Part shown: positions 18,599-26,987 of the stretch, piece by piece
Position numbering within the stretch: the first letter of the stretch is position 1
Layout of the letters: each line of letters starts with the position of its first letter
Origin: CAVVST01 sp963750995
GTDB taxonomy: Bacteria > Acidobacteriota > Vicinamibacteria > Vicinamibacterales > UBA2999
Direction: 5' to 3'
DNA: 64,000 nucleotides
NCBI GenBank assembly: GCA_963750995.1
Contig: CAVVST010000004.1
Span: forward strand, 1 to 64,000
Position numbers and translations under genes: made by a program
Notes under the pieces: model-generated
What the model was told of the DNA's origin: nothing
Databases searched by the model: none
The model's input: the letters and a program-made list of their open reading frames with translations, nothing else

Positions 18599-18777
18599 AG
18601 GACCCGGCGTCCGGCTGGGGCGAGGTAGGCATCCGCCGCCAGCCTGTCACCCCTCTGACCGGCGCATCGAACTGTCTAATGGCTCCAGAGACAGGGGTTA
18701 GCGCCTCACCACTTCATCCGGCGTTCTCAATGTTTGCTCATTCGTCATTTCCCCGACACGGCTGTATGTCAATGAAG

Positions 18778-18798
18778 AACGGCGGACGCTCCGCCGTT
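18778..18798. repeat. Perfect 9-bp stem hairpin before the ribosome-binding site
   Basis: AACGGCGGA and TCCGCCGTT are perfect inverted repeats around a CGC loop. The hairpin ends 16 bases before the ATG at 18815, so it could influence translation of that gene, or it may be a single REP-like unit. Confidence 0.45.
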
Positions 18799-18814
18799 GG
18801 ACAAGAGGTGCCTT

Positions 18815-19183
18815 ATGACCGAACTCAGGAACCACGAAGGCGACATCGGGCTGGCGAGACAGCACCCGGTGTCAGTGCTGATTACCGCTCGCCGGGACCG
18901 CGCGATGACGATCGCCAACGCGATTGCGGACGAAGAGGTCGAGAACCTGGTCGTCCCTGAAGTGCAGGGGTTGAGCGGCGCCCAGCAGACCGCGCTGCTG
19001 CGGCTGATGGAGACCGGGGGGCGCCGGCGAATCATTGCCACCTCGTCGACATCCCTGTTCGAATGCGTGAAGAACGGGACGTTCCTCGGGTCGCTGTTCT
19101 ACCGGTTGAACGTCATTCATATCGTCAGCGATTCATGCAGCGAGGGTCGCGGCACGTCGGCGAGACCTATAATCGCGGCGTGA
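18815..19183 (+). CDS. Small protein resembling part of a sigma-54 activator AAA+ domain
   Basis: This 122-residue protein has GLSGAQQTALLRLMETGG, RRRIIATSSTSLFECV and LFYRLNVIHIV, which line up with the second half of the sigma-54 interaction domain (the LFYRLNV motif is very typical). The N-terminal part, PVSVLITARRDRAMTIANAI, stands where Walker A should be but has no G-x-x-G-x-G-K-E. The GAFTGA loop is also absent. It therefore cannot be an ordinary sigma-54 activator ATPase. AGAGGT precedes the ATG. It overlaps moaB by 4 bp (GTGA), so it is co-translated with the cofactor genes. The role is unknown. Confidence 0.55.
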   Translation: MTELRNHEGDIGLARQHPVSVLITARRDRAMTIANAIADEEVENLVVPEVQGLSGAQQTALLRLMETGGRRRIIATSSTSLFECVKNGTFLGSLFYRLNVIHIVSDSCSEGRGTSARPIIAA

Positions 19184-19707
19184 GCGATCGCCCGGGTGGA
19201 AGTCCCGCCGCTGCCGAGCACAAGTCGCACGCCCCCAGGTCGGTGGCGTGCTACGTCTTGACCGTGAGCGACTCCCGCACACCGGAAACGGATACGGGCG
19301 GGCTCGAGATCCGGCAACTGCTCGAAGAAGCCGGCCACCAGGTGACGGGGCACAGCCTGGTGAGGGACGACCCCGCCCAGGTCGCCGCGCATGTCCGGGC
19401 GCAGCTCGCCGAGCCCGCGACGCAAGTCATCATCACCACTGGAGGAACCGGCATCACCTCGCGGGACGGCACCTACGAAGCCATCGACGGTCTGCTCGAA
19501 AAACGCCTCGACGGCTTCGGCGAGCTGTTCCGCATGCTCAGCTTCGCGGAGATCGGCCCTTCCGCGATGATGAGCCGCGCGACGGCGGGGACTGCCGGCC
19601 GCAAGGCGATTTTCGTCCTGCCCGGCTCGCCGAACGCGGTGAAGCTGGCGATGACCAGGTTGATCCTGCCGGAACTCGGACACGTCGCGCAGCAGTTAAG
19701 TCGATGA
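19180..19707 (+). CDS. moaB: Molybdenum cofactor biosynthesis protein MoaB/MogA
   Basis: This 175-residue protein of the MogA/MoaB family adenylylates molybdopterin before metal insertion. It shows LTVSDSRTPETDTGG near residue 27, TQVIITTGGTGITSRD near 90, and the C-terminal IFVLPGSPNAVKLAM. I chose the GTG at 19180, which overlaps the previous stop and gives the family length; an upstream start at 19063 adds 39 unrelated residues. It overlaps moeA by 4 bp. A broken and partly inverted relative lies at 11923-12155. Confidence 0.9.
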   Translation: MSDRPGGSPAAAEHKSHAPRSVACYVLTVSDSRTPETDTGGLEIRQLLEEAGHQVTGHSLVRDDPAQVAAHVRAQLAEPATQVIITTGGTGITSRDGTYEAIDGLLEKRLDGFGELFRMLSFAEIGPSAMMSRATAGTAGRKAIFVLPGSPNAVKLAMTRLILPELGHVAQQLSR

Positions 19708-20924
19708 CGACGAAGATGAGGCCGTTCGGCGAAACAATCTCGCTGGAAGAGGCCCGCCGCCGGATCGACGCGGCCGTACGTCCGATCGAGCGTGAGGACC
19801 GCGTCAGCCTCGCGGACGCCGATGGGCGGGTCCTGGCCACCAGCATCGTCGCCCCCGCGGACGTCCCGCCCTTCGCCCGCGCCGCCATGGACGGCTACGC
19901 TGTTCGTGCGGGCGACACTGCGGGCGCCGCCAGAAGCAATCCGCGGGTACTGAAGCGGGTTGCGACGTTATACACAGGAGAGGTTTCGCAGCGAGCGGTC
20001 GGCGCCGGCGAGTGCATCGAGATTGCCACCGGCGCGCCAATGCCCCCGGGGGCTGATGCCGTCGTCATCGTCGAAGACACCGACGGCGAATCGTCAGGCG
20101 CCGTCCAGGTCTTCGCGAGTGTCGGGCCGGGCCAGAACGTCGGCCGCCAGGGTGCGGATATCCGCGCCGGCCAGGTCGTGCTCGAGGCAGGCACCACGCT
20201 GACGCCGAGCCGGCTCGGGGCGATCGCCGCGCTGGGGCTGAACCAGGCGCCGGTGTTCGCCAGGCCCCGCGTCGCCATCCTGTCCACGGGCAACGAGATC
20301 GTCGATCCCGGCCGGCCGCTGGCGCCGGGTCAGATCTACGACGTCAACCGCTTTACGCTGGCTGCCGTTGTCTCTGAAAACGGCGGCGAGGCGGTGCCCT
20401 ACCGCACCGCGAGCGACACGCTCGACGATCTGCAGCGAGCACTCGATGAGGCCGGGAAGGAAGACCTGCTCGTGTTTTCGGGCGGGAGCTCGGTAGGTGA
20501 ACGCGACCTGATCCTCGACGTGCTGGCGGAGCGCGGAGAGGTGATCTTTCATGGCATCGCGGTGAAGCCGGGCAAGCCCACCGCGTTCGGGCGTGTGTCG
20601 GGCAAGCTGTTTTTCGGGATGCCGGGGTATCCGGCGTCGTGCCTGACGAATGCCTACGTCCTGCTCGCGCCTGTCATCCGACGAATGGCCCGGCTGGCGC
20701 CACGGCCGTCGCGCACGCTGACGCTCCCGTTGAGCGCCCGGGTCGCATCAGCGCCCGGCCGCCACCAGTTCTACACGGTGCGCGTCGTGAACGGCGAGGC
20801 CGTGCCGGCGTTCAAGTCGTCGGGCGACATCACCAGCATGTCGCAGGCTGACGGATATATAGAGATCGCCGCCGCCGAGAACTTCGTCGACAAGGGGACC
20901 CTGGTTGAGGTGACGTTGTTTTGA
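19704..20924 (+). CDS. moeA: Molybdopterin molybdenumtransferase MoeA
   Basis: This 406-residue cytoplasmic enzyme inserts molybdate into adenylylated molybdopterin. It has the full family layout: domain I with PPFARAAMDGYAVRAGD, domain III with VAILSTGNEIVDPG, DVNRFTLAAVV, VFSGGSSVGERD, VKPGKPTAFG and GMPGYPASCL, and a C-terminal beta domain. Its ATG overlaps the moaB stop, and its stop overlaps the start of the ferredoxin gene downstream. This coupling suggests one transcript for moaB, moeA and the ferredoxin. Confidence 0.95.
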   Translation: MTTKMRPFGETISLEEARRRIDAAVRPIEREDRVSLADADGRVLATSIVAPADVPPFARAAMDGYAVRAGDTAGAARSNPRVLKRVATLYTGEVSQRAVGAGECIEIATGAPMPPGADAVVIVEDTDGESSGAVQVFASVGPGQNVGRQGADIRAGQVVLEAGTTLTPSRLGAIAALGLNQAPVFARPRVAILSTGNEIVDPGRPLAPGQIYDVNRFTLAAVVSENGGEAVPYRTASDTLDDLQRALDEAGKEDLLVFSGGSSVGERDLILDVLAERGEVIFHGIAVKPGKPTAFGRVSGKLFFGMPGYPASCLTNAYVLLAPVIRRMARLAPRPSRTLTLPLSARVASAPGRHQFYTVRVVNGEAVPAFKSSGDITSMSQADGYIEIAAAENFVDKGTLVEVTLF

Positions 20925-21334
20925 CCGATTCACAGCGCAAGATCGCGGAATCGATTGGCATTCCCGAGGCGCGGCGCCACATCTTTCTCTGCTGCGACCA
21001 GACCAACCCGAAATGCTGCGACAAGGAGCGCGGGCTGGCGGCCTGGGACTTCCTGAAACGCCGCCTGAAGGAGCTCGGTCTTTCCGAGCACGGCGGCATC
21101 CTTCGCACCAAGGCCAACTGCCTGCGTATCTGCGAGGGCGGCCCGATCGCGCTTGTCTACCCGGAAGGCACCTGGTACCGGGAATGCGACCCGCCGGTGC
21201 TCGAAGCCATCATCCAGGAGCACCTGATCGGCGGGAATGTGTTAAAAACGCACGTAATCACTCAGTATCCGCTCGGGTCCTCGCTAGATCCCCGAAACCC
21301 GAATGATATAATTCACGGGTTTCACAACCCGTAA
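20921..21334 (+). CDS. Thioredoxin-like [2Fe-2S] ferredoxin
   Basis: This 137-residue protein has the fold of NuoE-like thioredoxin-type ferredoxins. HIFLCCDQTNPKCCDK is the N-terminal cysteine region and NCLRICEGGPIALVYPEGTW the second pair, giving four conserved Cys for one [2Fe-2S] cluster. The likely start is TTG at 20921, overlapping the moeA stop, with GAGG upstream. The last 25 residues after IIQEHLIGGN are not typical of the family. They overlap a TATAAT-like box for the next operon. It lies just upstream of korAB and nuo and could carry electrons between them; that is inference. Confidence 0.8.
   Translation: MTDSQRKIAESIGIPEARRHIFLCCDQTNPKCCDKERGLAAWDFLKRRLKELGLSEHGGILRTKANCLRICEGGPIALVYPEGTWYRECDPPVLEAIIQEHLIGGNVLKTHVITQYPLGSSLDPRNPNDIIHGFHNP
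21307..21332 (+). promoter_or_regulatory. Putative -10 box and hairpin upstream of korA
   Basis: TATAAT stands at 21307-21312, unusual in such GC-rich DNA. It is followed by the hairpin ACGGGTT-tcac-AACCCGT at 21315-21332. korA begins 75 bases later. No convincing -35 box is visible at the right distance. Confidence 0.4.
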
Positions 21335-21407
21335 GTCTTCCGACTGTAATTGATCGCCATCTCCTCCGCCCGGTTCCGGGAAGGATCCGGCGGAGCAGGG
21401 TAGAAAA

Positions 21408-23243
21408 ATGCCAGTGACCGACGTCGCCGAACAGGAAACCCCTACCAAATCGCGCACCGAGCGCATCGTCAACGATTTCGCCATCCAGGTCGCCACCGTC
21501 AACGGATCCGGCAGCCAGACCGCCAACATGGTGCTGCTGCGCTCGATCTTCCAGATGGGCGTGCCGGTCTCGGGCAAGAACATGTTCCCGTCGAACATCG
21601 CGGGCCTGCCCACCTGGTACACCATTCGCGCGAGCGCGAAGGGCTACATCAGCCGCAAGAAGGAAGTGGACTTCCTCGTGGCGATGAACGCGGAAACGGC
21701 CAAGGAAGACGTGCTCACGCTGCCGCCCGGCGCGGCGGCGGTGTATGACGAACCGCTCAAGCTCAACGAGCTGCGCAGCGACGTCGTTTTCTACCCCGTT
21801 CCGTTCGACAAGATCATCACGGCCATCACCACCGACGCGAAGCTCCGCCGCCTCGTGCGCAACATGATTTACGACGGCGTCCTCTCGAAGCTGCTCTCTG
21901 TCGACATGGGGCAGATGGAAAAAGCGCTCCGCAAGCAGCTGGGCAAGAAAGAGAAGGCGATCCAGCTGAACCTGGCCGCGCTGAAGGCCGGCTACGAGTA
22001 CGCCGAGCAGCACCTGACAAAGCAGGACCCGTTCGTCGTCGAGCCGATGAACAAGACGCAGGGGATGATCCTGATCGAGGGGAACGCCGCGGCGGCAATC
22101 GGCTGCATGATGGCGGGCGTCACCTTCGTCGGCTGGTACCCGATCACGCCGTCCTCGTCGCTCTGCGAATCGCTGATCGACTACCTGAAGAAGTACCGGA
22201 AGGATCCGGAGACGGGCAAGGCCACCTACGCCGTCATCCAGGCGGAGGACGAGATTGCCGCGCTCGGTATGGTGATCGGCGCCGGATGGATGGGCGCGCG
22301 GTCCATGACGTCGACGGCGGGTCCCGGGATATCGCTGATGGGCGAGTTCACTGGCCTTGGCTACTACGCGGAAGTGCCGGCGGTGATTTTCGATGTGCAG
22401 CGCGTCGGCCCCTCGACGGGTCTGCCGACCCGGACCGCGCAGCAGGACATCCTCACCACCGCTGTCCTTTCACACGGCGACACCAAGCACCCGATGCTCA
22501 TCCCCGCGTCGGTGAACGAGTGTTACACCATGGCGATGGACTCGTTCGATCTCGCGGAACGGCTGCAGACGCCGGTCTTCGTCATGTCGGATCTCGACCT
22601 CGGCATGAACAACTGGATGTCGCAGCCCTTCGAGTACACGGACCGGCCGCTCGACCGCGGCAAGCGCCTCGACGCCGACACGCTCAAGAAAATCGGCGAG
22701 TGGGGCCGCTACAAGGATGTGGACGGCGACGGCATCCCGTACCGCTCGGTGCCGGGCGACGGCATGCCGGCGTACTTCACGCGCGGATCGGGCCACAACG
22801 AAAAGGCGCAGTACAGCGAACGCGCCGACGACTACGCCAACAACCTCGATCGGCTGGCGCGCAAGTTCGATACGGCCCGCACGCTGGTGCCGAAGCCAGA
22901 GGTCGAGACCAACGCCAAGGCGAAGATCGGGCTGATTGCTTACGGGACGACGCACTGGGCGATGATCGAGGCGCGGGACCAGCTGAAGAACGAGGTGGGA
23001 ATCGAGACGTCGTACCTGCGGCTTCGCGCGTACCCGTTCACGAAGGAAATCTTCGACTTCATCGACAATCACGACCGCATCTATCTCGTCGAGCAGAACC
23101 GCGACGCGCAGATGCTGTCGCTGCTGAAGATGGAGTGCACGCCGGCACAGTTCAACAAGTTGCGCAGCATCCTTCACTACGTCGGGTTACCGATTGACGG
23201 CCGCTCGGTATCGGCCGAATTGGTGAAAAAGGAACAGGAATAG
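21408..23243 (+). CDS. korA: 2-oxoacid:ferredoxin oxidoreductase, fused gamma-alpha subunit (KorA)
   Basis: This 611-residue subunit pairs with KorB to oxidise a 2-oxoacid (probably 2-oxoglutarate) to acyl-CoA while reducing ferredoxin. Residues 15-200 are the gamma domain (VNGSGSQTANMVLLRSIFQM, MFPSNIAGLPTWY). Residues 215-400 are the pyrimidine-binding alpha domain (EGNAAAAIGCMMAGVTFVGW, YPITPSSSLCE, IQAEDEIAALGMVIGAGWMG). The C-terminal third is the transketolase-like domain. It has no ferredoxin domain of its own. The spacing to korB is two bases. It opens a block that runs through the nuo operon. Confidence 0.9.
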   Translation: MPVTDVAEQETPTKSRTERIVNDFAIQVATVNGSGSQTANMVLLRSIFQMGVPVSGKNMFPSNIAGLPTWYTIRASAKGYISRKKEVDFLVAMNAETAKEDVLTLPPGAAAVYDEPLKLNELRSDVVFYPVPFDKIITAITTDAKLRRLVRNMIYDGVLSKLLSVDMGQMEKALRKQLGKKEKAIQLNLAALKAGYEYAEQHLTKQDPFVVEPMNKTQGMILIEGNAAAAIGCMMAGVTFVGWYPITPSSSLCESLIDYLKKYRKDPETGKATYAVIQAEDEIAALGMVIGAGWMGARSMTSTAGPGISLMGEFTGLGYYAEVPAVIFDVQRVGPSTGLPTRTAQQDILTTAVLSHGDTKHPMLIPASVNECYTMAMDSFDLAERLQTPVFVMSDLDLGMNNWMSQPFEYTDRPLDRGKRLDADTLKKIGEWGRYKDVDGDGIPYRSVPGDGMPAYFTRGSGHNEKAQYSERADDYANNLDRLARKFDTARTLVPKPEVETNAKAKIGLIAYGTTHWAMIEARDQLKNEVGIETSYLRLRAYPFTKEIFDFIDNHDRIYLVEQNRDAQMLSLLKMECTPAQFNKLRSILHYVGLPIDGRSVSAELVKKEQE

Positions 23244-23245
23244 AG

Positions 23246-24307
23246 ATGTCGACGACACCAGCACAGCCGCAACCGCCTGCCGCACCGGGCAAGAAGGTCA
23301 ACCGCATCAACCTCGAGCCGGCGGCGTATCGCGGCGGCAAGACGACGCTTTGCGCGGGATGCGGACACAACGCCATCACCGAGCGCATCATCGACTCGTT
23401 CTACGAGCTGGGTATCGATCCCACTCAGGTGATCAAGCTCTCGGGGATCGGCTGCTCGAGCAAGGCGCCGGCCTATTTCCTGAACAGCGCCCACGGCTTC
23501 AACTCCGTCCACGGCCGGATGCCGTCGGTCGGCACCGGCGCCGTGATCGCCAACCGGAAGATGATTGCCATCGGCATCAGCGGCGACGGCGATACTGGCG
23601 CCATCGGCATCGGCCAGTTCGTGCACCTCATGCGCCGGAACCTGCCGATCGTCTACATCATCGAAGACAACGGCTGCTACGGGCTCACCAAGGGACAGTT
23701 CTCGCCCACCGCCGATGTCGGCTCGACGCTCAAGTCCGGCGTGATCAACGACCTGCCGCCGATCGACACCTGCGCGCTGGCGATCGAGCTGGGCGCCTCG
23801 TTCGTCGCCCGGTCGTTCTCGGGCGACCCGAAGCAGCTGAAGGCGATTCTCAAGGCGGCCATCAGCCACCGCGGGACCTGCATGATCGACGTGATCTCAC
23901 CCTGCGTGACCTTCAACGACCACGACGGGTCCACCAAGAGCTATTCCTACGTGAAGGATCACGACGAGGCGCTGAGTGAGGTGAGCTTTGTCCCCTTCTT
24001 CGAGGACATCAACGTCGAGTATGATTCCGGCACCACGACGGCGGTGACCCTGCACAACGGCTCGCGGATCCTCCTCAGCAAGCTCGCTGAGGACTACCAT
24101 CCGACTGACAAGATGAGCGCCATGCGGCTGCTTCACGAGTATGCCGCCCGCGGCGAGTACGCCACGGGGATCATCTACGTCGAGCCCGACAAACAGGATT
24201 TCGTGGAACTGCTCGGCATGGTGGACGAGCCGCTCGCGACGCTGCCGGAGTCGAAGACGCGCCCCGGCAAGGCGGCGCTCGACGAGCTCATGGAAAGCTT
24301 TCGGTAA
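23246..24307 (+). CDS. korB: 2-oxoacid:ferredoxin oxidoreductase, beta subunit (KorB)
   Basis: This 353-residue protein binds thiamine diphosphate and a [4Fe-4S] cluster. LCAGCGHNAITERI and GIGCSSKAPAY give cluster cysteines. GISGDGDTGAIGIGQFVHLM followed by IEDNGCYGLTKGQFSP is the ThDP-Mg site, and CVTFNDHDGSTKSYSY is typical of 2-oxoglutarate-type beta subunits. Co-translated with korA. A repeat-rich spacer of about 70 bp separates it from nuoA, which favours ferredoxin from this enzyme as a local electron source for complex I. Confidence 0.92.
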   Translation: MSTTPAQPQPPAAPGKKVNRINLEPAAYRGGKTTLCAGCGHNAITERIIDSFYELGIDPTQVIKLSGIGCSSKAPAYFLNSAHGFNSVHGRMPSVGTGAVIANRKMIAIGISGDGDTGAIGIGQFVHLMRRNLPIVYIIEDNGCYGLTKGQFSPTADVGSTLKSGVINDLPPIDTCALAIELGASFVARSFSGDPKQLKAILKAAISHRGTCMIDVISPCVTFNDHDGSTKSYSYVKDHDEALSEVSFVPFFEDINVEYDSGTTTAVTLHNGSRILLSKLAEDYHPTDKMSAMRLLHEYAARGEYATGIIYVEPDKQDFVELLGMVDEPLATLPESKTRPGKAALDELMESFR

Positions 24308-24380
24308 TTCCCAACGCCCAATCACCAACTCCCAATCGGGGGTTGCGCAGTTGGGAGTCGGGAGTTGGGGGTTGGGAGTT
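24308..24380. repeat. CCCAACTCCCAA / TTGGGAGTTGGG repeat
   Basis: The korB-nuoA spacer consists of CCCAAC-type pyrimidine units followed by TTGGGAG and GTTGGG units, so it can fold on itself; the G-runs could also form quadruplex structures. A related copy lies at 63424-63485 in the isc operon. The nuoA start codon lies at its edge. Confidence 0.6.
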
Positions 24381-24732
24381 GGGTCAGTATCTTCCAGTCG
24401 TCGTTTATCTGGTCGTGATCGTGGCGTTTGCCGTCGTGTCGCTTGGATTGGCGCGCCTGCTCAGCCCCAACCGTCCCACGGCCACCAAGCTGGAAACATA
24501 TGAGTGCGGCTCGGAGCCGTTCGGCGACGCCTGGGTGCAGTTCCCGGTCGGCTTCTATCTCGTCGCTCTCCTCTTCATCGTCTTCGACGCACTGGCGGTG
24601 TTCCTGTTCCCGTGGGTGATCGCCCTGCGCGGCCTCGGCATGTGGGGCATCTGGACGATGCTGGGCTTCCTGGCAATCCTGTCGCTCGGCTGGCTCTATG
24701 CCTATCGGGAACGGATCCTCGAGTGGCAATAA
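24379..24732 (+). CDS. nuoA: NADH-quinone oxidoreductase-type complex, subunit A
   Basis: This is a small membrane subunit of complex I with three helices and the signature KLETYECGSEPFGDAW. The conserved Cys lies in the quinone-site loop. The start is uncertain. The first sensible codon is TTG at 24379, giving MGQYLPVVVYLVV and 117 residues. Another TTG at 24343 would add 12 residues translated from repeat DNA. The stop overlaps the nuoB start. Confidence 0.88.
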   Translation: MGQYLPVVVYLVVIVAFAVVSLGLARLLSPNRPTATKLETYECGSEPFGDAWVQFPVGFYLVALLFIVFDALAVFLFPWVIALRGLGMWGIWTMLGFLAILSLGWLYAYRERILEWQ

Positions 24733-25361
24733 AGCCCCCTGTCCCTGAAATTCCCGTCCCGGTCTGGAGAAACTTCAAGGATCTCCAGGAATGGGAACAG
24801 CTGCACCAGGTACGTCCCGAGGGAGACAAGCATTCGTCGGCCTTCGTCAGCGTCACCGAAGGGATCCACAACTTCCCGGGCGGGTTCGTCGTGACCACGG
24901 TCGCCGACGCCTTCTTCAACTGGGCGCGGAAGTCGTCGGTCTGGCCGGTGACGTTCGGCCTGGCGTGCTGCGCGATCGAAATGATGGCGACGTTCGCATC
25001 CCGCTTCGACGTCGAACGCCTCGGCATGGTGCCGTGGGCGTCGCCGCGGCACTCGGACCTGATGATCGTGTCGGGCACCGTGAACATCAAGATGGCGCCG
25101 ATGCTGAAGCGCATCTACGAGCAGATGCCCGATCCGAAGTGGGCCGTCTCCATGGGGTCGTGCGCGAACTCCGGCGGCCCGTTCCGCCACGGTTACTTCG
25201 TCGTCAAGGGCGTCGACCGGGTGATCCCGGTGGACGTCTACGTGCCGGGCTGTCCGCCGCCGCCCGAGTCGCTGCTCAACGGCCTTCTCCTCCTGCAGGA
25301 CCAGATCTCCCACTTCAGGCGCACGGGCACGCGCGCCGAGCCGAACCCCAAGGTCGACTGA
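24723..25361 (+). CDS. nuoB: Complex I subunit B (N2 cluster)
   Basis: This 212-residue peripheral subunit carries the terminal [4Fe-4S] cluster N2, which reduces quinone. LACCAIEMMA, SMGSCANSGG and PGCPPPPE provide the tandem and distal cysteines. The GTG at 24723 lies inside the end of nuoA and gives a normal N-terminus; longer readings upstream belong to nuoA in another frame. Confidence 0.95.
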   Translation: MAIKPPVPEIPVPVWRNFKDLQEWEQLHQVRPEGDKHSSAFVSVTEGIHNFPGGFVVTTVADAFFNWARKSSVWPVTFGLACCAIEMMATFASRFDVERLGMVPWASPRHSDLMIVSGTVNIKMAPMLKRIYEQMPDPKWAVSMGSCANSGGPFRHGYFVVKGVDRVIPVDVYVPGCPPPPESLLNGLLLLQDQISHFRRTGTRAEPNPKVD

Positions 25362-25365
25362 CGCC

Positions 25366-25827
25366 GTGACCCTCGACCAGGCACGCACGCTCATCGGCCA
25401 GCGCTTCGCCACCGCGCAGGTCGAAGCTGCCGTCGAGGGCGGCCCGATCGTGGTGACGGTCCCGCCCGATCAGTGGACGGCGTTCGCCGGGTTCGCGAAG
25501 AACGACCTGCAGTGCCGTTTCTTCTCATTCCTCACCGCCGTGGACTGGAAAGAACAGGGCCTCGAGGTGGTGGCGCGGCTCGACAACCTGGACGACCGCA
25601 TCGGGCTGATGATGAAGACGAAGCTCGGCCCCGGCGTGGCCGAATGCCCGTCGCTCACGCCGACCTTCCGCGGTGCCGACTGGATGGAGCGCGAGGCGTA
25701 CGACATGTTCGGGATCCGCTTCGACGGGCATCCCGATCTGCGGCGCATCCTGCTCTCCGACGACTGGGTGGGCCATCCCCTGCTCAAGTCCTACGCGGTC
25801 GACACGCCGCACCCCCCGTACAGATGA
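25366..25827 (+). CDS. nuoC: Complex I subunit C
   Basis: This 153-residue, 30-kDa-type subunit has the family block PTFRGADWMEREAYDMFGI and the C-terminal HPDLRRILLSDDWVGHPLLK. It lies in the connecting arm next to NuoD. It starts with GTG four bases after nuoB and overlaps nuoD by 4 bp (ATGA). It is separate from nuoD and not fused as in enterobacteria. Confidence 0.93.
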   Translation: MTLDQARTLIGQRFATAQVEAAVEGGPIVVTVPPDQWTAFAGFAKNDLQCRFFSFLTAVDWKEQGLEVVARLDNLDDRIGLMMKTKLGPGVAECPSLTPTFRGADWMEREAYDMFGIRFDGHPDLRRILLSDDWVGHPLLKSYAVDTPHPPYR

Positions 25828-26987
25828 CCACGGCGGCTGCCCCTAAACGCGTCGAGCTCGATTACGCCGGCAGCGAGCGGCTGACCATGAACATGGGGCC
25901 GCAGCACCCGTCGGCCCACGGCGTGTTCCGCGCGATCCTGCAGCTCGAGGGCGAGACCGTGGTGGACGTCGATGCGGTGATCGGCTACCTCCACCGCTGT
26001 CACGAGAAGCTGTCCGAAACGCTGACCTACGCGCAGTACCCGAGCATCGCCTCGAAGACCGACTACGTGGCGGCGATGACCAGCGAGTTCGCCTACGTGC
26101 GCGCGGCCGAGCAGATCGGCAAGATCGAGGTGCCGAAGCGCGCGCAGTACCTGCGCGTCATCACCTCCGAGCTTCAGCGTGTCGCGTCGCACCTGCTGTG
26201 GCTGGGCACCTGGTGCCTCGACCTTGGCGGCGCGCTGGGCGGCGGGGCGACGATTTTCCTCTACTGCATCCGCGAGCGCGAGCTGGTGCTGGATCTGTTC
26301 GAATCGCTGGTCGGGGCGAGGCTGCTCTACGGCTTCTACCAGGTGGGCGGCGTGCGCTACGACGTGCCGGCCGACTGGGTCAAGACCTGCCGCGAAACCG
26401 TCGATCTCATCGACAGCCGCATCAGCGAGTACGAGCACATGCTCGAGGACAATCCGTTCTTCATGGCGCGGGTGCAGGGCGTCGGCGTCATTTCGCGCGA
26501 GCTGGCCGAAGACGTCGGCATCTCGGGACCGCTCCTGCGCGGCTCGGGCGTCAACTTCGATCTGCGCCGCGCCGATCCCTACTCCTCCTACGAGGACTTC
26601 CAGTTCACCATACCGGTTGAAACCGCGGGCGACTGCTTCGCGCGCTACCGCGTGCGGATGGTCGAGTTCCGCGAGTCGCTGAAGATCGTCCGCCAGGCGC
26701 TCGACGGCCTGCCGGAGGGGCCAATCTCGTCGCGTCCCGGCCTGAAGTCGGTCGCGCAGACGCGCATCCCGAAGGGGGAGGCGTACGTCCGCGTGGAGGG
26801 CGCGCGCGGCGAGGTGGGCTGTTACCTGATTGCGGACGGCAGCGCCAAGCCGTACCGCATGAAGTGGCGCGGCGCGTCGTTCTCGAACCTCGCGATCCTG
26901 CCGCACATCGTTCCCGGCCACAAGGTGGCGGACGTCGTCGCCATCATGGGCTCGGTCGATCCCGTCTTCGGCGAGGTCGATCGATGA
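25824..26987 (+). CDS. nuoD: Complex I subunit D (49-kDa type)
   Basis: This 387-residue subunit forms the quinone cavity with NuoB. MNMGPQHPSAHGVFR carries the quinone-site His. GYLHRCHEKLSETLTY, RAQYLRVITSELQRVASHLL and the C-terminal ILPHIVPGHKVADVVAIMGS and VFGEVDR are all present. It is full length. The stop overlaps the nuoH ATG. Confidence 0.95.
   Translation: MTTAAAPKRVELDYAGSERLTMNMGPQHPSAHGVFRAILQLEGETVVDVDAVIGYLHRCHEKLSETLTYAQYPSIASKTDYVAAMTSEFAYVRAAEQIGKIEVPKRAQYLRVITSELQRVASHLLWLGTWCLDLGGALGGGATIFLYCIRERELVLDLFESLVGARLLYGFYQVGGVRYDVPADWVKTCRETVDLIDSRISEYEHMLEDNPFFMARVQGVGVISRELAEDVGISGPLLRGSGVNFDLRRADPYSSYEDFQFTIPVETAGDCFARYRVRMVEFRESLKIVRQALDGLPEGPISSRPGLKSVAQTRIPKGEAYVRVEGARGEVGCYLIADGSAKPYRMKWRGASFSNLAILPHIVPGHKVADVVAIMGSVDPVFGEVDR

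Noticed and set aside
19063..19179. An N-terminal extension of MoaB starting at 19063
   Set aside because: The 39 extra residues overlap the preceding gene and match nothing in MoaB. The GTG at 19180 gives the family length and a typical stop-start overlap.
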